This document shows, piece after piece, positions 15,508 to 23,213 of a stretch of 23,574 nt of DNA. This DNA comes from RUG14219 sp045538535 (GTDB lineage: Bacteria; Cyanobacteriota; Vampirovibrionia; Gastranaerophilales; Gastranaerophilaceae), in assembly GCA_045538535.1 (NCBI GenBank), contig JAZSRN010000011.1, forward strand, positions 1 to 23,574, read 5' to 3'. The notes beneath the pieces were generated by a model. It saw nothing but the letters and a program-made list of their open reading frames with translations. It had not been told where the DNA came from and did not search any database. A program made the position numbers and the translations under genes. The number at the start of each line of letters is the position of its first letter. Within the stretch, counting starts at the first letter, position 1.

Positions 15508-16740
15508 ATGAATAGTGTTGATATTATTAAGAATGCCGAAAAACAATTGGCAAATCAATTTGAGATTATAAATGACATAAGAGATTATAACCAAGAAAAG
15601 GTCTTGAATGCGTTTATAGAGAATAAAGTCGCGCCGGAACATTTTTATACGGTTTCCGGTTACGGGCATGACGATTTGGGACGAGAAGTCTTGGATAAGG
15701 TTTTTGCGGATGTATTTAGGGCTGAAAAAGCTATTGTAAGAGTGCATTTTGCTTCAGGAACGCATACGCTTGCTTGTTGTTTGTTCGGGAATTTGCGTCC
15801 GGGGAATAAGCTCCTTTCTGTTGCAGGTGCCCCTTATGATACTATGCAAGAGGTTATTGGTACAGCCGGAGACGATGTAACAAAGGAAGATTCTTTGATT
15901 GCTCATGGTGTTTTGTATGATGAGGTTCCTTTAAAAGACGGTGTTGATGTTGATTATGAAAAACTTGAAGAAATGGTTGACGAAACGGTCACTATGGTTT
16001 TAATTCAACGCTCGAAAGGTTACTCAATCCGTAAATCTTTAACAATTGAAGATATTGCAAAAGTTTGTTCAATTGTTAAATCTAAAAATCCGAATTGTAT
16101 ATGCTTTGTCGACAACTGTTACGGGGAATTTGTAGATACAAAAGAGCCGTTAGAGGTTGGTGCAGATTTGATTGCCGGTTCGTTAATTAAAAATGCCGGT
16201 GGTGGAATTGTCGAAGCGGGCGGATATGTCGCCGGAAAAGCGCGATATGTCGATAAAACTGCGAATAGATTGACTGCTCCGGGTATAGGATGCGAAGGTG
16301 GCGCAATGTTTAATCAGCATAGGTTGATATTTCAAGGCTTGTTCATGGCACCTTCGGTTGTTTCAGAAGCATTAAAGGGTGCAGTTTTGGCTGCGAAAAT
16401 TTTTGATGAGATAGGTTATGACTCGTATCCAAATTTCGACGCAAAAAGAACTGATATTATTCAAAATATAACGTTTAATTCGCCTGAACCATTGGAAAAG
16501 TTTTGTAGAACAATACAATCACTTTCTCCCGTTAATGGTTATGTAACGCCGATTCCGGAACATATTCCAGGATATGAGGATGAAGTTATTATGGCCGGGG
16601 GAACTTTTATTGAAGGTTCTACAATTGAGCTTTCTGCGGACGGGCCGATGAGACCCCCTTATGTAGCCTATTTACAAGGTGGCTTGAATTATGCACATGT
16701 AAAAATCGCGTTGCGTAAAATTTTGGAAAAAGTTGTTTGA
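15508..16740 (+). CDS. PLP-dependent methionine gamma-lyase family protein (YnbB/aluminium-resistance type)
   Basis: A 410-residue fold-type I PLP protein of the family annotated as aluminium resistance protein or methionine gamma-lyase family (YnbB in Bacillus). Motifs: HFYTVSGYGHDDLGREVLD (45-63), RVHFASGTH (78-86) at the phosphate-binding end, the PLP ring Asp202 in CFVDNCYGEF, and the Schiff-base Lys228 in AGSLIKNAGGG. The real substrate is not established for this family; a C-S lyase activity on sulfur amino acids is inferred from homology only. No sulfur-metabolism genes flank it. The strong promoter so close to the ATG points to leaderless translation. A terminator follows. Confidence 0.88.
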   Translation: MNSVDIIKNAEKQLANQFEIINDIRDYNQEKVLNAFIENKVAPEHFYTVSGYGHDDLGREVLDKVFADVFRAEKAIVRVHFASGTHTLACCLFGNLRPGNKLLSVAGAPYDTMQEVIGTAGDDVTKEDSLIAHGVLYDEVPLKDGVDVDYEKLEEMVDETVTMVLIQRSKGYSIRKSLTIEDIAKVCSIVKSKNPNCICFVDNCYGEFVDTKEPLEVGADLIAGSLIKNAGGGIVEAGGYVAGKARYVDKTANRLTAPGIGCEGGAMFNQHRLIFQGLFMAPSVVSEALKGAVLAAKIFDEIGYDSYPNFDAKRTDIIQNITFNSPEPLEKFCRTIQSLSPVNGYVTPIPEHIPGYEDEVIMAGGTFIEGSTIELSADGPMRPPYVAYLQGGLNYAHVKIALRKILEKVV

Positions 16741-16767
16741 TAATTTAAAATATTAATTAATTTTAAG

Positions 16768-16807
16768 AGCGGAAAGCCTTATTTGAAGGTGTATTCCGCT
16801 TATTTTT
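16768..16807 (+). terminator. Terminator of the PLP-enzyme gene
   Basis: AGCGGAA (16768-16774) pairs with TTCCGCT (16794-16800); the loop holds a further CCTT/AAGG pairing. The stem is followed by TATTTTTT. Confidence 0.8.
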
Positions 16808-16825
16808 TGATTTCGGGTGAAAAAT

Positions 16826-16854
16826 TTGAAAAAAAAAAGATTTTGTGTTAATAT
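16826..16854 (+). promoter_or_regulatory. Promoter of the phosphorylase-like gene
   Basis: TTGAAA (16826-16831), 17 nt, TAATAT (16849-16854). It predicts a leader of about 55 nt that contains a small hairpin (TTCC/GGAA) and the AGGA ribosome-binding site. Confidence 0.6.
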
Positions 16855-16918
16855 GCTATTGTTCCTATAAGGAATTATGTAGTGTATTAGTACATAGTTA
16901 TAAGAGAGAGGATTGAAT

Positions 16919-18610
16919 ATGTCATTACCGAATGTAGCATATTTTTCAATGGAAATCGCGATGGATCAGTCGTTAAAGACTTATTCCGGGGGTTTAGGAT
17001 TTTTGGCAGGCTCGCACATGCTTTCTGCCGGTTATTTGGGTATGCCGATGGTTGGTGTTACTATGCTTTGGACTTATGGTTATTATGACCAACGTATAGG
17101 ACACGACGGCAAAGTTGAAGTTGCATATATTAAAAAATATTATGACTTCTTAAAAGATTTGAATGTATCAACAACCGTTGATATTTTTGGAGAAAAAGTA
17201 AAAGTTAAAGCTTATTATGTTGCTCCTGAATTGTTCGGAGCTTGCCCGGTTTATCTATTGACAACTGATATCGAAGAAAATAGCGAGTGGGCTAGAAGTA
17301 TTTCTCACAAGCTTTATGACGGAAATGAAAAAATAAGAATTGCTCAAGAAACTGTTCTTGGGGTTGCTGGTGTTAGAATCCTTCAACAAATTGGTTACAA
17401 ATTTGATGTAATTCACATGAACGAAGGTCATGCACTTCCGGCTGCGTTTGAATTGTTAAGACAATATAACGGTGATTTGAATGCCGTAAAACGTCAAACT
17501 GTCTTTACAACTCATACTCCGGTTGCTGCTGGTAACGAAGTTCACTGGGTTGATACTTTGATGGAAGGTGGATTCTTTGCCGGTTGTTCAAGAGAAACTG
17601 CGGTTGAATTGGGTGGTGAAAACTTCTCATTAACTGTTGCTGCTTTGAGAATGAGTAGAATAGCAAATGCTGTTTCTCAGCTCCATGGTCTTGTTGCGAA
17701 CAAGATGTGGGAATGGGTTGACGGTAGATGTCCTATCAGAGCAATTACTAATGCTGTAAATCTTCATTACTGGCAAGATGACAGAATTAAAGAAGCAAAA
17801 ACTCCAGAGCAATTGCTTGCAGTTAAACGTCAAATGAAAGTTGAATTGTTTGATTATGTTGCAAGCGTTGCCGGTAAGAGATTTGACCCTGATGTGTTAA
17901 CTATTACTTGGGCCAGACGTTTTGCTGATTACAAGCGTGCTTGGTTAATTCTTCTTGATGAAGAAAGAATTAGTAAATTGTTGAATGAAAATAAAGTTCA
18001 AATTATTTTTGCTGGTAAATTCCACCCAGATGATGTTATTGGTAAAGAAACATTTAATAAAATTCTTAACCGTTCTCATTCAATGAAAAATGTAGTTGTT
18101 CTACCTGGTTATGAATTACAATTGTCTGGTTTACTTAAACGTGGTTCAGATATCTGGTTGAATACTCCGCTAAGACCGTTTGAAGCATCTGGCACTTCAG
18201 GTATGTCAGCTAATATGAACGGTACACTTCACTTCTCTACATTTGACGGTTGGACAGTTGAAGGTACTTATGATAATTTGAACGGATACACTATTGAATA
18301 TCCAGAGTTGGATGACGAAATGCCTTGGGAAGAACGTCATTGGAAAGATCATGATTGCATGATGTCTAAGTTTGAAAATGAAATAATTCCAACTTATTAT
18401 GACAACAAGCTTGAATGGGCAAGATTGATGCGTCAAGCAATCAGAACTTCTGAAGGATATTTCAATTCAGATAGAATGGTTATTGAGTATTATAATAGAT
18501 TATATAAACCAATTGCTCATAGCGATTCTTCATCAGGTGAAGAAAGAAAAGAAATTAATATTTCAGAATCTCCTACATTTGAAGCTTGGGTTTATTCAAA
18601 TATCAAATAG
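16919..18610 (+). CDS. Alpha-glucan phosphorylase-like GT-B protein lacking the PLP lysine
   Basis: A 563-residue homologue of the short alpha-glucan phosphorylases (GT35, TIGR02094 type), which release glucose-1-phosphate from glycogen or maltodextrin. It keeps VAYFSMEIAMD and TYSGGLGFLAG at the N-terminus, HMNEGHA, FTTHTPVAAGNEV, the phosphate-site motif ARRFADYKRA, IIFAGKFHPDD, and KRGSDIWLNTPLRPFEASGTSGM. In catalytic members that last motif continues with the lysine that binds PLP (GM-K); here it is Ser430 (codon TCA at 18206), followed by ANMNGTLHFSTFDGW. The flanking frame is intact, so this is not a frameshift. Either the protein no longer uses PLP phosphorolysis or it belongs to a lysine-less subfamily. 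The ATG at 16919 has AGGA 6 nt upstream; a TTG two codons earlier overlaps that site and is unlikely. Confidence 0.88.
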   Translation: MSLPNVAYFSMEIAMDQSLKTYSGGLGFLAGSHMLSAGYLGMPMVGVTMLWTYGYYDQRIGHDGKVEVAYIKKYYDFLKDLNVSTTVDIFGEKVKVKAYYVAPELFGACPVYLLTTDIEENSEWARSISHKLYDGNEKIRIAQETVLGVAGVRILQQIGYKFDVIHMNEGHALPAAFELLRQYNGDLNAVKRQTVFTTHTPVAAGNEVHWVDTLMEGGFFAGCSRETAVELGGENFSLTVAALRMSRIANAVSQLHGLVANKMWEWVDGRCPIRAITNAVNLHYWQDDRIKEAKTPEQLLAVKRQMKVELFDYVASVAGKRFDPDVLTITWARRFADYKRAWLILLDEERISKLLNENKVQIIFAGKFHPDDVIGKETFNKILNRSHSMKNVVVLPGYELQLSGLLKRGSDIWLNTPLRPFEASGTSGMSANMNGTLHFSTFDGWTVEGTYDNLNGYTIEYPELDDEMPWEERHWKDHDCMMSKFENEIIPTYYDNKLEWARLMRQAIRTSEGYFNSDRMVIEYYNRLYKPIAHSDSSSGEERKEINISESPTFEAWVYSNIK

Positions 18611-18633
18611 TCTAGAATGTAGTAATATCAACA

Positions 18634-18661
18634 AAAACGACCGAATAAAATCGGTCGTTTT
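18634..18661 (+). terminator. Terminator after the phosphorylase-like gene
   Basis: AAAACGACCGA (18634-18644) and TCGGTCGTTTT (18651-18661) form a perfect 11-bp stem with a 6-nt loop; the stem's own 3' arm supplies the T-run. Confidence 0.85.
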
Positions 18662-18667
18662 CTTGTT

Positions 18668-18687
18668 AAATGTTACAAAATGTTACA
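18668..18687 (+). promoter_or_regulatory. Tandem 10-bp repeat, possible operator
   Basis: AAATGTTACA occurs twice in direct succession (18668-18677 and 18678-18687), one helical turn apart, 84 bp before the next gene. ATGTTACAA recurs at 22731-22739 before the 22924 gene and on the minus strand at 8795-8803. It may be a regulator site; no regulator is identified. Confidence 0.35.
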
Positions 18688-18770
18688 AGATTTTCTTCAA
18701 AAATTAAAGAAAAAAATAAAAATGCCGTTACTCATATCACAAGGAAATAAAACTTAGAAAGGGAAACGCT

Positions 18771-19946
18771 ATGGGAATGGCAGCTTCACAGGCAAGATTT
18801 TTAAGCTTGACCGCAAGAAAAAACAATACCGAATACGAAGGACAACAAATTAACCAACAAAGAACTACATTGTCTAACCAAACAGCAAATTACTACAACG
18901 ATTTGTTAGGAATGTCAGTTCCGGTTCCTCCATCAGTAGACAATTATACAAAAACAGTTTACTCATTTGAGGATGGTTCAATTTCAAATACAATCAGCAC
19001 AATGATTGCTGAAGCTAACGGTTATTATAATGTAAGTTATACATCTTCTTGGGTTGATGACTTTGCAGCCGTAACTGCAGCAAGATCAATTGTTACTAAA
19101 ACCGATGATGCATATTATGTTGGTGCTAAACAATTGAGAGGTCTTGACAGTGGCGTTTCAATGTACACAGAAGATGCATCTGGTAATAAAACATCATATA
19201 GATATGTTTATTTTGAAAAAGATCAAGAAGATGCTGATAAACAAAAAGCTACAGCTGCAGGTGTATACTTGGTGGATAAAAATGGTAAGTTTGTAGCGAC
19301 TATACCTGAAGGTTTACAAATTGATTCTAATGATGAATATTTGAAAACTCTTTCATCAGAACAACTACTTGAAACAATAAAACAAGAACACGCTTATGAA
19401 CAGATTTTAAACGCTCAATATGGCGAACCAAAAGAAGGATGGATGGTTCGATATGTTGAAAATACAACAACCGGAACTTGGGCACCATATTTCTACAAAA
19501 AAGATGTATTGGATAGTGCAACATACGGTGAAAACGATAATTCGTTGTCAAATATTCCGGCATACACTATTGGTTCAGCTGAAAAAACTGAAGAAATCAA
19601 AGGTGTAAGAGCTAAAATAGAACAAGATGCTACAGGTCGTTTAATTAATATTACGCTAAGACCTGGTGAAGCAGATGAAGTTACTTATGCTCTAACAACA
19701 AATACCGTAACCGATCAAGCAGCGTATGATGACGCAATGAACCAATATGAATATGATAAGGCAACTTACGATCACGCAATTGCAGAAATCAATGCTAAGA
19801 TTGAAATTATACAGGCAGAAGATAAGGATCTTGAATTGCGCTTGAAACAGTTAGATACTGAGCAAAATGCAATTACAAACGAGCTTGATGCAGTTAAGAA
19901 AGTTATTGAGAAAAACGTTGAAAGTTCGTTCAAGACATTCGGTTAA
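18771..19946 (+). CDS. Helical-arm protein with variable centre (MG..SQ.R family), 391 residues
   Basis: Not assigned to a named family. The N-terminus (MGMAASQARFLSLTARK, then EYEGQQINQQRTTL) is a long amphipathic helix without a signal peptide. The centre (about 50-320) is Tyr/Thr/Asp-rich and beta-like. Residues about 325-391 are a coiled coil rich in Glu/Lys/Leu, ending EKNVESSFKTFG. The first 34 residues align without gaps with the 107-residue protein at 23214 (13 identities), and the C-terminal ends are also related. Helical N- and C-terminal arms enclosing a variable centre are the plan of self-assembling secreted axial proteins (flagellin, hook, needle), but that comparison is architectural only. 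AAAGGG lies about 8 nt before the ATG. A structured 3' region and a terminator follow. Confidence 0.75.
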   Translation: MGMAASQARFLSLTARKNNTEYEGQQINQQRTTLSNQTANYYNDLLGMSVPVPPSVDNYTKTVYSFEDGSISNTISTMIAEANGYYNVSYTSSWVDDFAAVTAARSIVTKTDDAYYVGAKQLRGLDSGVSMYTEDASGNKTSYRYVYFEKDQEDADKQKATAAGVYLVDKNGKFVATIPEGLQIDSNDEYLKTLSSEQLLETIKQEHAYEQILNAQYGEPKEGWMVRYVENTTTGTWAPYFYKKDVLDSATYGENDNSLSNIPAYTIGSAEKTEEIKGVRAKIEQDATGRLINITLRPGEADEVTYALTTNTVTDQAAYDDAMNQYEYDKATYDHAIAEINAKIEIIQAEDKDLELRLKQLDTEQNAITNELDAVKKVIEKNVESSFKTFG

Positions 19947-20047
19947 TCAACCCTTAATAGTTAGATAATTTAAGGGTTGAGCCCGAAATGCGCTAGTGCA
20001 AAAGTGCGCAGTCTTTAAATTATCTAATTGTTAAGAAGATTAACAAT
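19947..20047 (+). other. Structured 3' region with competing stems
   Basis: Directly after the stop codon, TCAACCCTTAA (19947-19957) pairs with TTAAGGGTTGA (19970-19980). Alternatively TTAGATAATTTAA (19961-19973) pairs perfectly over 13 bp with TTAAATTATCTAA (20015-20027), closing a junction with small stems GGG/CCC (19974-19976 with 19982-19984) and GCGC/GCGC (19990-19993 with 20006-20009). The two folds share bases 19970-19973. A further hairpin, ATTGTTAA / TTAACAAT (20027-20034, 20040-20047), follows. It could be a regulatory 3' UTR or a small RNA; no known family is recognised. Confidence 0.45.
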
Positions 20048-20082
20048 CAAGTTTCCTTTCCCTTTTTCCCTATTAAAAACCA

Positions 20083-20105
20083 ACGACAGAAATGTCGTCT
20101 TTTTT
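20083..20105 (+). terminator. Terminator after the structured region, bidirectional
   Basis: ACGACA (20083-20088) and TGTCGT (20093-20098) close a GAAA tetraloop, followed by a T6 run. The opposite strand also has a T-rich tail, so it may serve the convergent gene ending at 20108. Confidence 0.88.
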
Positions 20106-20107
20106 GC

Positions 20108-20779
20108 TTATTTTTTCTTGAATATTATTGTTGGTATGCAGCCAAAATGATGTGAAATACGTTTTTGCGTAATGAATCCGTATTCGGTGAAAAGATTCAA
20201 AATTTCCGTAGTCGTTAAGAATTCATTTTTTGACTTTATAAGATAGGAATATTCTTCATTATTGAATTTAAAAATTTTTATACCGATAGCAATAATAATA
20301 TCAAGGATTTTGTTAGGTGTACCGGATTTGTCAAAATCTATATATAAAAGTTTTCCGTCTTTTTTTAGTACTCGTTTAATTTCGCTGATTGCTTTTGGGT
20401 AATCTTTGATGTTTCTGAGGCCAAAGGCGATTGTTATGCAATCAAAAGTTTCAGAATTGAACGCTAAGTTACAGCAGTCGCCTTTGATAAAATTAACCGA
20501 AGGAAATTTTTGTTTCGCTACATTAAGCATATTTTGTGAAAAATCAATGCCGATTACTTCACAATTCGGATATTTTTGTTTGATAAACCCCGCTATATCT
20601 CCGGTTCCGGTACAGCAATCTAAAATTTTTTCATTTCCAATTAATGAAAGCTCTTTTATTGCGCTCTTTTTGATTTTTTTATGTGTAAAGAGTGATATAA
20701 AATTGTTGGCAAAATCGTATATTGGTGCAATTTTGTCAAAAAGGTCTTTTATTTTTTGTGGTGATTTGTCAACTGTCAT
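20108..20779 (-). CDS. menG: Demethylmenaquinone/ubiquinone-type methyltransferase
   Basis: A 223-residue SAM-dependent methyltransferase of the UbiE/MenG family, which methylates the ring of demethylmenaquinone (or a ubiquinone precursor). Family marks: FDKIAPIYDFANNFISL (14-30), the SAM loop ILDCCTGTGDIAGF (52-65), IGIDFSQNML (76-85), TIAFGLRNI (116-124) and the post-motif KDGKLLYIDF. Length is normal. MenG rather than UbiE is inferred from the presumed anaerobic lineage; the sequence alone does not settle the quinone. No other quinone genes are nearby. The ribosome-binding site is weak (AAAAAGA). It is divergent from the DUF4127 gene across only 48 bp. Confidence 0.9.
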   Translation of the reverse strand: MTVDKSPQKIKDLFDKIAPIYDFANNFISLFTHKKIKKSAIKELSLIGNEKILDCCTGTGDIAGFIKQKYPNCEVIGIDFSQNMLNVAKQKFPSVNFIKGDCCNLAFNSETFDCITIAFGLRNIKDYPKAISEIKRVLKKDGKLLYIDFDKSGTPNKILDIIIAIGIKIFKFNNEEYSYLIKSKNEFLTTTEILNLFTEYGFITQKRISHHFGCIPTIIFKKK

Positions 20780-20793
20780 AAATTGTAATCTTT

Positions 20794-20821
20794 TTGCCTC
20801 TATTAAATAATAACATATAAT
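20794..20821 (+). promoter_or_regulatory. Promoter giving a leaderless DUF4127 message
   Basis: TTGCCT (20794-20799), 16 nt, TATAAT (20816-20821). Six nt separate the -10 from the ATG at 20828, placing the expected start of transcription on the A of the ATG. Confidence 0.65.
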
Positions 20822-20827
20822 TGAGAT

Positions 20828-22186
20828 ATGAGAATAGGATTTTTGCCAATAGACGATAGACCGGTTTGTTACACTCTTCCAAAAATTATTGCAGAGTGTA
20901 ATTCAGGCATAGAATTTTTACTTCCGCAAAGGGAGTGGTTAGGTAATCTGACAAAATACGCTAATACGGATAAGTTACTGGATTGGCTTGATAGTTTGAA
21001 GGGATTGGACGCGCTTGTTTTGGCATTAGATACGGTTGCTTATGGTGGGTTAATTTCTTCGCGGCGATGTTCAGAAACTTTTGATGAGATTAGGTCAAAA
21101 ATAGAAAAATTAAAATTAATTTTGCAAAATAAAAAATGTAAAATTTATGCATTTTCAAGTATAATGCGAATTTCGAATAACAATATTAATCAAGAAGAGA
21201 AAGAATATTGGGATAAATGGGGTAAAAAAATTTTTGACTATTCTTTTTATACCCACAAATTGGGATGTGAAAGTTGTATTCATAATGTTATACCTTCTGA
21301 AATTTTAGACGATTATTTGGCTACGAGAAAACGTAATTTTGAAATTAATAAGGTATATTTAGATTGGCAAAAAGAGGGTCTTTTTGAGCGGATGATTTTT
21401 TCAAAAGATGATTGTGCGCAGTATGGGTTTAATGTTCAAGAGGCAAAATTTTTAGAAGATATGGGAGGGTTTGTAAAAACCGGTGCTGATGAAATCCCAA
21501 TGAGTTTGTTTTCACGTGCGATAAGTGATTTTTATGGCAATGTAAAAGTTGCACCGATATTTATTGAGCCGGAACAAAAAGATTTGATTTCAAATTATGA
21601 AGATATCTCTATTGAAAAAACGGTTTTGGGCCAATTGGAATTGGCTGGCTGTGAAGTGGTTGAGCCTAAAAGTGCGGATTTGATTTTGTATATTAATAAT
21701 TTTAAGGCGCGTCAAGGTGAAATTGTTATGAATATACCGACGGAACCGTTTTCAGGTGTATTAAAAATCCTCGATAAACCTTTTATGATTGCGGATGTTC
21801 GATTTGCAAATGGCAGTGATAATTGTTTTATTAACGAGTTGTTTAAGAATTCTGAAATTTTGCAAAGTAAAAAATTTTTTGGCTATTCGGCGTGGAACAC
21901 TTCGGCAAATTCTATAGGTAGTTTAGTTTGTGGAGCATTGTCGAGGTGGCATTCGATTAAGGATACAAATGCTTTGAAGTTGGATTTAACAAGGTTTTTG
22001 GATGATTGGGGGTATCAAGCGAATGTGCGGCAAGAATTGTCACAGCCAGATATTGATTTGTTGAATGAAAAAATGCTAAAATATGAGGAAGAGTTAAGAA
22101 TGATTTTTAACATTAATAAGATGCCAAAAATCAGATATTCTTTCCCATGGAATCGATTATTTGAGGTGGAAATTGAGTTTAGTTGA
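20828..22186 (+). CDS. DUF4127 family protein
   Basis: The 452 residues match the DUF4127 family as I know it: N-terminal GFLPIDDRPVCYTLP (4-18), LPQREWLGN (32-40), LVLALDTVAYGGLISSR (63-79, the best-conserved block), and later GADEIPMSLFSRAI and WNTSANSIGSL. The family is cytoplasmic or exported in different bacteria; no signal peptide is visible here. Function is not established; conserved Asp/Arg/His residues suggest an enzyme. It has no Shine-Dalgarno site and appears leaderless. The 3' end overlaps the next gene by 14 bp, tying it to a manganese exporter-like protein. Confidence 0.85.
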   Translation: MRIGFLPIDDRPVCYTLPKIIAECNSGIEFLLPQREWLGNLTKYANTDKLLDWLDSLKGLDALVLALDTVAYGGLISSRRCSETFDEIRSKIEKLKLILQNKKCKIYAFSSIMRISNNNINQEEKEYWDKWGKKIFDYSFYTHKLGCESCIHNVIPSEILDDYLATRKRNFEINKVYLDWQKEGLFERMIFSKDDCAQYGFNVQEAKFLEDMGGFVKTGADEIPMSLFSRAISDFYGNVKVAPIFIEPEQKDLISNYEDISIEKTVLGQLELAGCEVVEPKSADLILYINNFKARQGEIVMNIPTEPFSGVLKILDKPFMIADVRFANGSDNCFINELFKNSEILQSKKFFGYSAWNTSANSIGSLVCGALSRWHSIKDTNALKLDLTRFLDDWGYQANVRQELSQPDIDLLNEKMLKYEEELRMIFNINKMPKIRYSFPWNRLFEVEIEFS

Positions 22187-22718
22187 GATAGTTTTGTTAA
22201 GTATAGCTATGGGAATTGATTGTATGGTTGTTTCATTTTCTCAAGGATTGATTTTTCGTTCTCAGAGATTGAAAAATTCCATTGTATTGGCGTTAACAAT
22301 GGGATTATTCCAAGGGTTTATGCCTTGTTTCGGGTATGTTGGTGCAAATTCAGTCCGAGATATTTTGGCACCGTTTAGTAAATTAATTGTATTTTCAGTT
22401 TTTTTGATATTAGGTATGAAATTTATTTTTGAGGCTTTTTCAAAAGTGGAAAAGGAAAAACTTTGTTGTATTGGATTGAGTTGTTTGCTCGGGTTGGGAG
22501 TTGCCACAAGTATTGATGCTTTAGTTGCTGGAAGTACTTTGGTGTTTTCGGGTAATAAGTTACTTTTTCCAGCGTTTAGTATTGGCGTTTTTTCATTTTT
22601 TATGTCATTACTTGGGTTTTGGCTTGGAAACTTTTTAAAACATTTTCCTTCAAAATATCTTGAAATCTCCGGTGGGTTAATTTTGGTTGCATTGGCCATT
22701 AAAACTTTGGTTAGATAG
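22173..22718 (+). CDS. mntP: MntP-like manganese efflux pump
   Basis: A 181-residue, six-helix membrane protein of the MntP (YebN) family, which exports Mn2+ and limits manganese toxicity. The two family half-repeats are visible: AMGIDCMVVSFSQGL in helix 1 with Asp16, and ATSIDALVAGSTL in helix 4 with Asp115, the acidic residues needed for transport in E. coli MntP (Asp16 and Asp118). FQGFMPCFGY and LGMKFIFEAF also fit. I choose the TTG at 22173: GAGG lies 6 nt upstream, and the N-terminus SLVEIVLLSIAMGID then aligns with MntP. A TTG at 22161 would add four residues. The overlap with DUF4127 implies coupled translation. YtaF-type proteins are a related alternative. Confidence 0.85.
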   Translation: MSLVEIVLLSIAMGIDCMVVSFSQGLIFRSQRLKNSIVLALTMGLFQGFMPCFGYVGANSVRDILAPFSKLIVFSVFLILGMKFIFEAFSKVEKEKLCCIGLSCLLGLGVATSIDALVAGSTLVFSGNKLLFPAFSIGVFSFFMSLLGFWLGNFLKHFPSKYLEISGGLILVALAIKTLVR

Positions 22719-22923
22719 TTCAAATATTTTATGTTACAATACTTAAAGAATAGGTTGGAATCACTTAAAGTTTTTGGTGTAAATTTCCGATATGAAAATA
22801 TGTACTTTGACTTATTTATATATGTAAAGACATGTAAAGTTCATGAGTAAAATCATGGCAATTATTTGTAAATAAAAGTTTTTATATATTTGTAGGTCTA
22901 AAGTAAAGTGTAAAGGATATATT

Positions 22924-23202
22924 ATGCAGAACCCTCGCGATACTTTAGAGATGAATATAAAAAGGTTAGTAGATTTCTTGATATATTCAAAAAACTTTTT
23001 AATCAGGAAAAGTCCGCTCAAGGCGATGGCTAATTCGTTTGTCGAAGGTATAAAAGACTTTTTGACAATGCGAAAAAAGCAAAAAATGGCGATGTATAGA
23101 TTAAGTTATCACAGACACCAACTTCAAAAAATGGAACAATTGATAGCAGAAAACAATCAACATACGTTCTTGAGGGGAAATAATCTTAACGAAACCAGAT
23201 AA
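22924..23202 (+). CDS. Small basic helical protein, 92 residues, unknown
   Basis: Begins MQNPRDTLEMNIKRLVDFL and ends FLRGNNLNETR. It is basic and predicted helical, with a Lys/Gln/Met-rich stretch (MRKKQKMAMYRLSYHRHQL, about 53-71). No signal peptide or known motif is seen. AAAGGA lies 8 nt before the ATG. Its stop is 11 nt before the start of the 107-residue helical-arm protein, so the two form an operon; a role as chaperone or partner for that protein is a guess from position. The preceding 205 bp hold an ATGTTACAA copy but no gene. Confidence 0.75.
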   Translation: MQNPRDTLEMNIKRLVDFLIYSKNFLIRKSPLKAMANSFVEGIKDFLTMRKKQKMAMYRLSYHRHQLQKMEQLIAENNQHTFLRGNNLNETR

Positions 23203-23213
23203 GGAATAGTGCT

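Noticed and set aside
18190..18230. Loss of the PLP lysine as a frameshift or sequencing error
   Set aside because: The frame is intact on both sides with matching motifs; Lys to Ser needs more than one base change.
22262..22723. 153-residue minus-strand frame
   Set aside because: Antisense shadow of the MntP-like gene; polar Asn/Lys/Pro-rich sequence typical of reversed membrane-protein codons.
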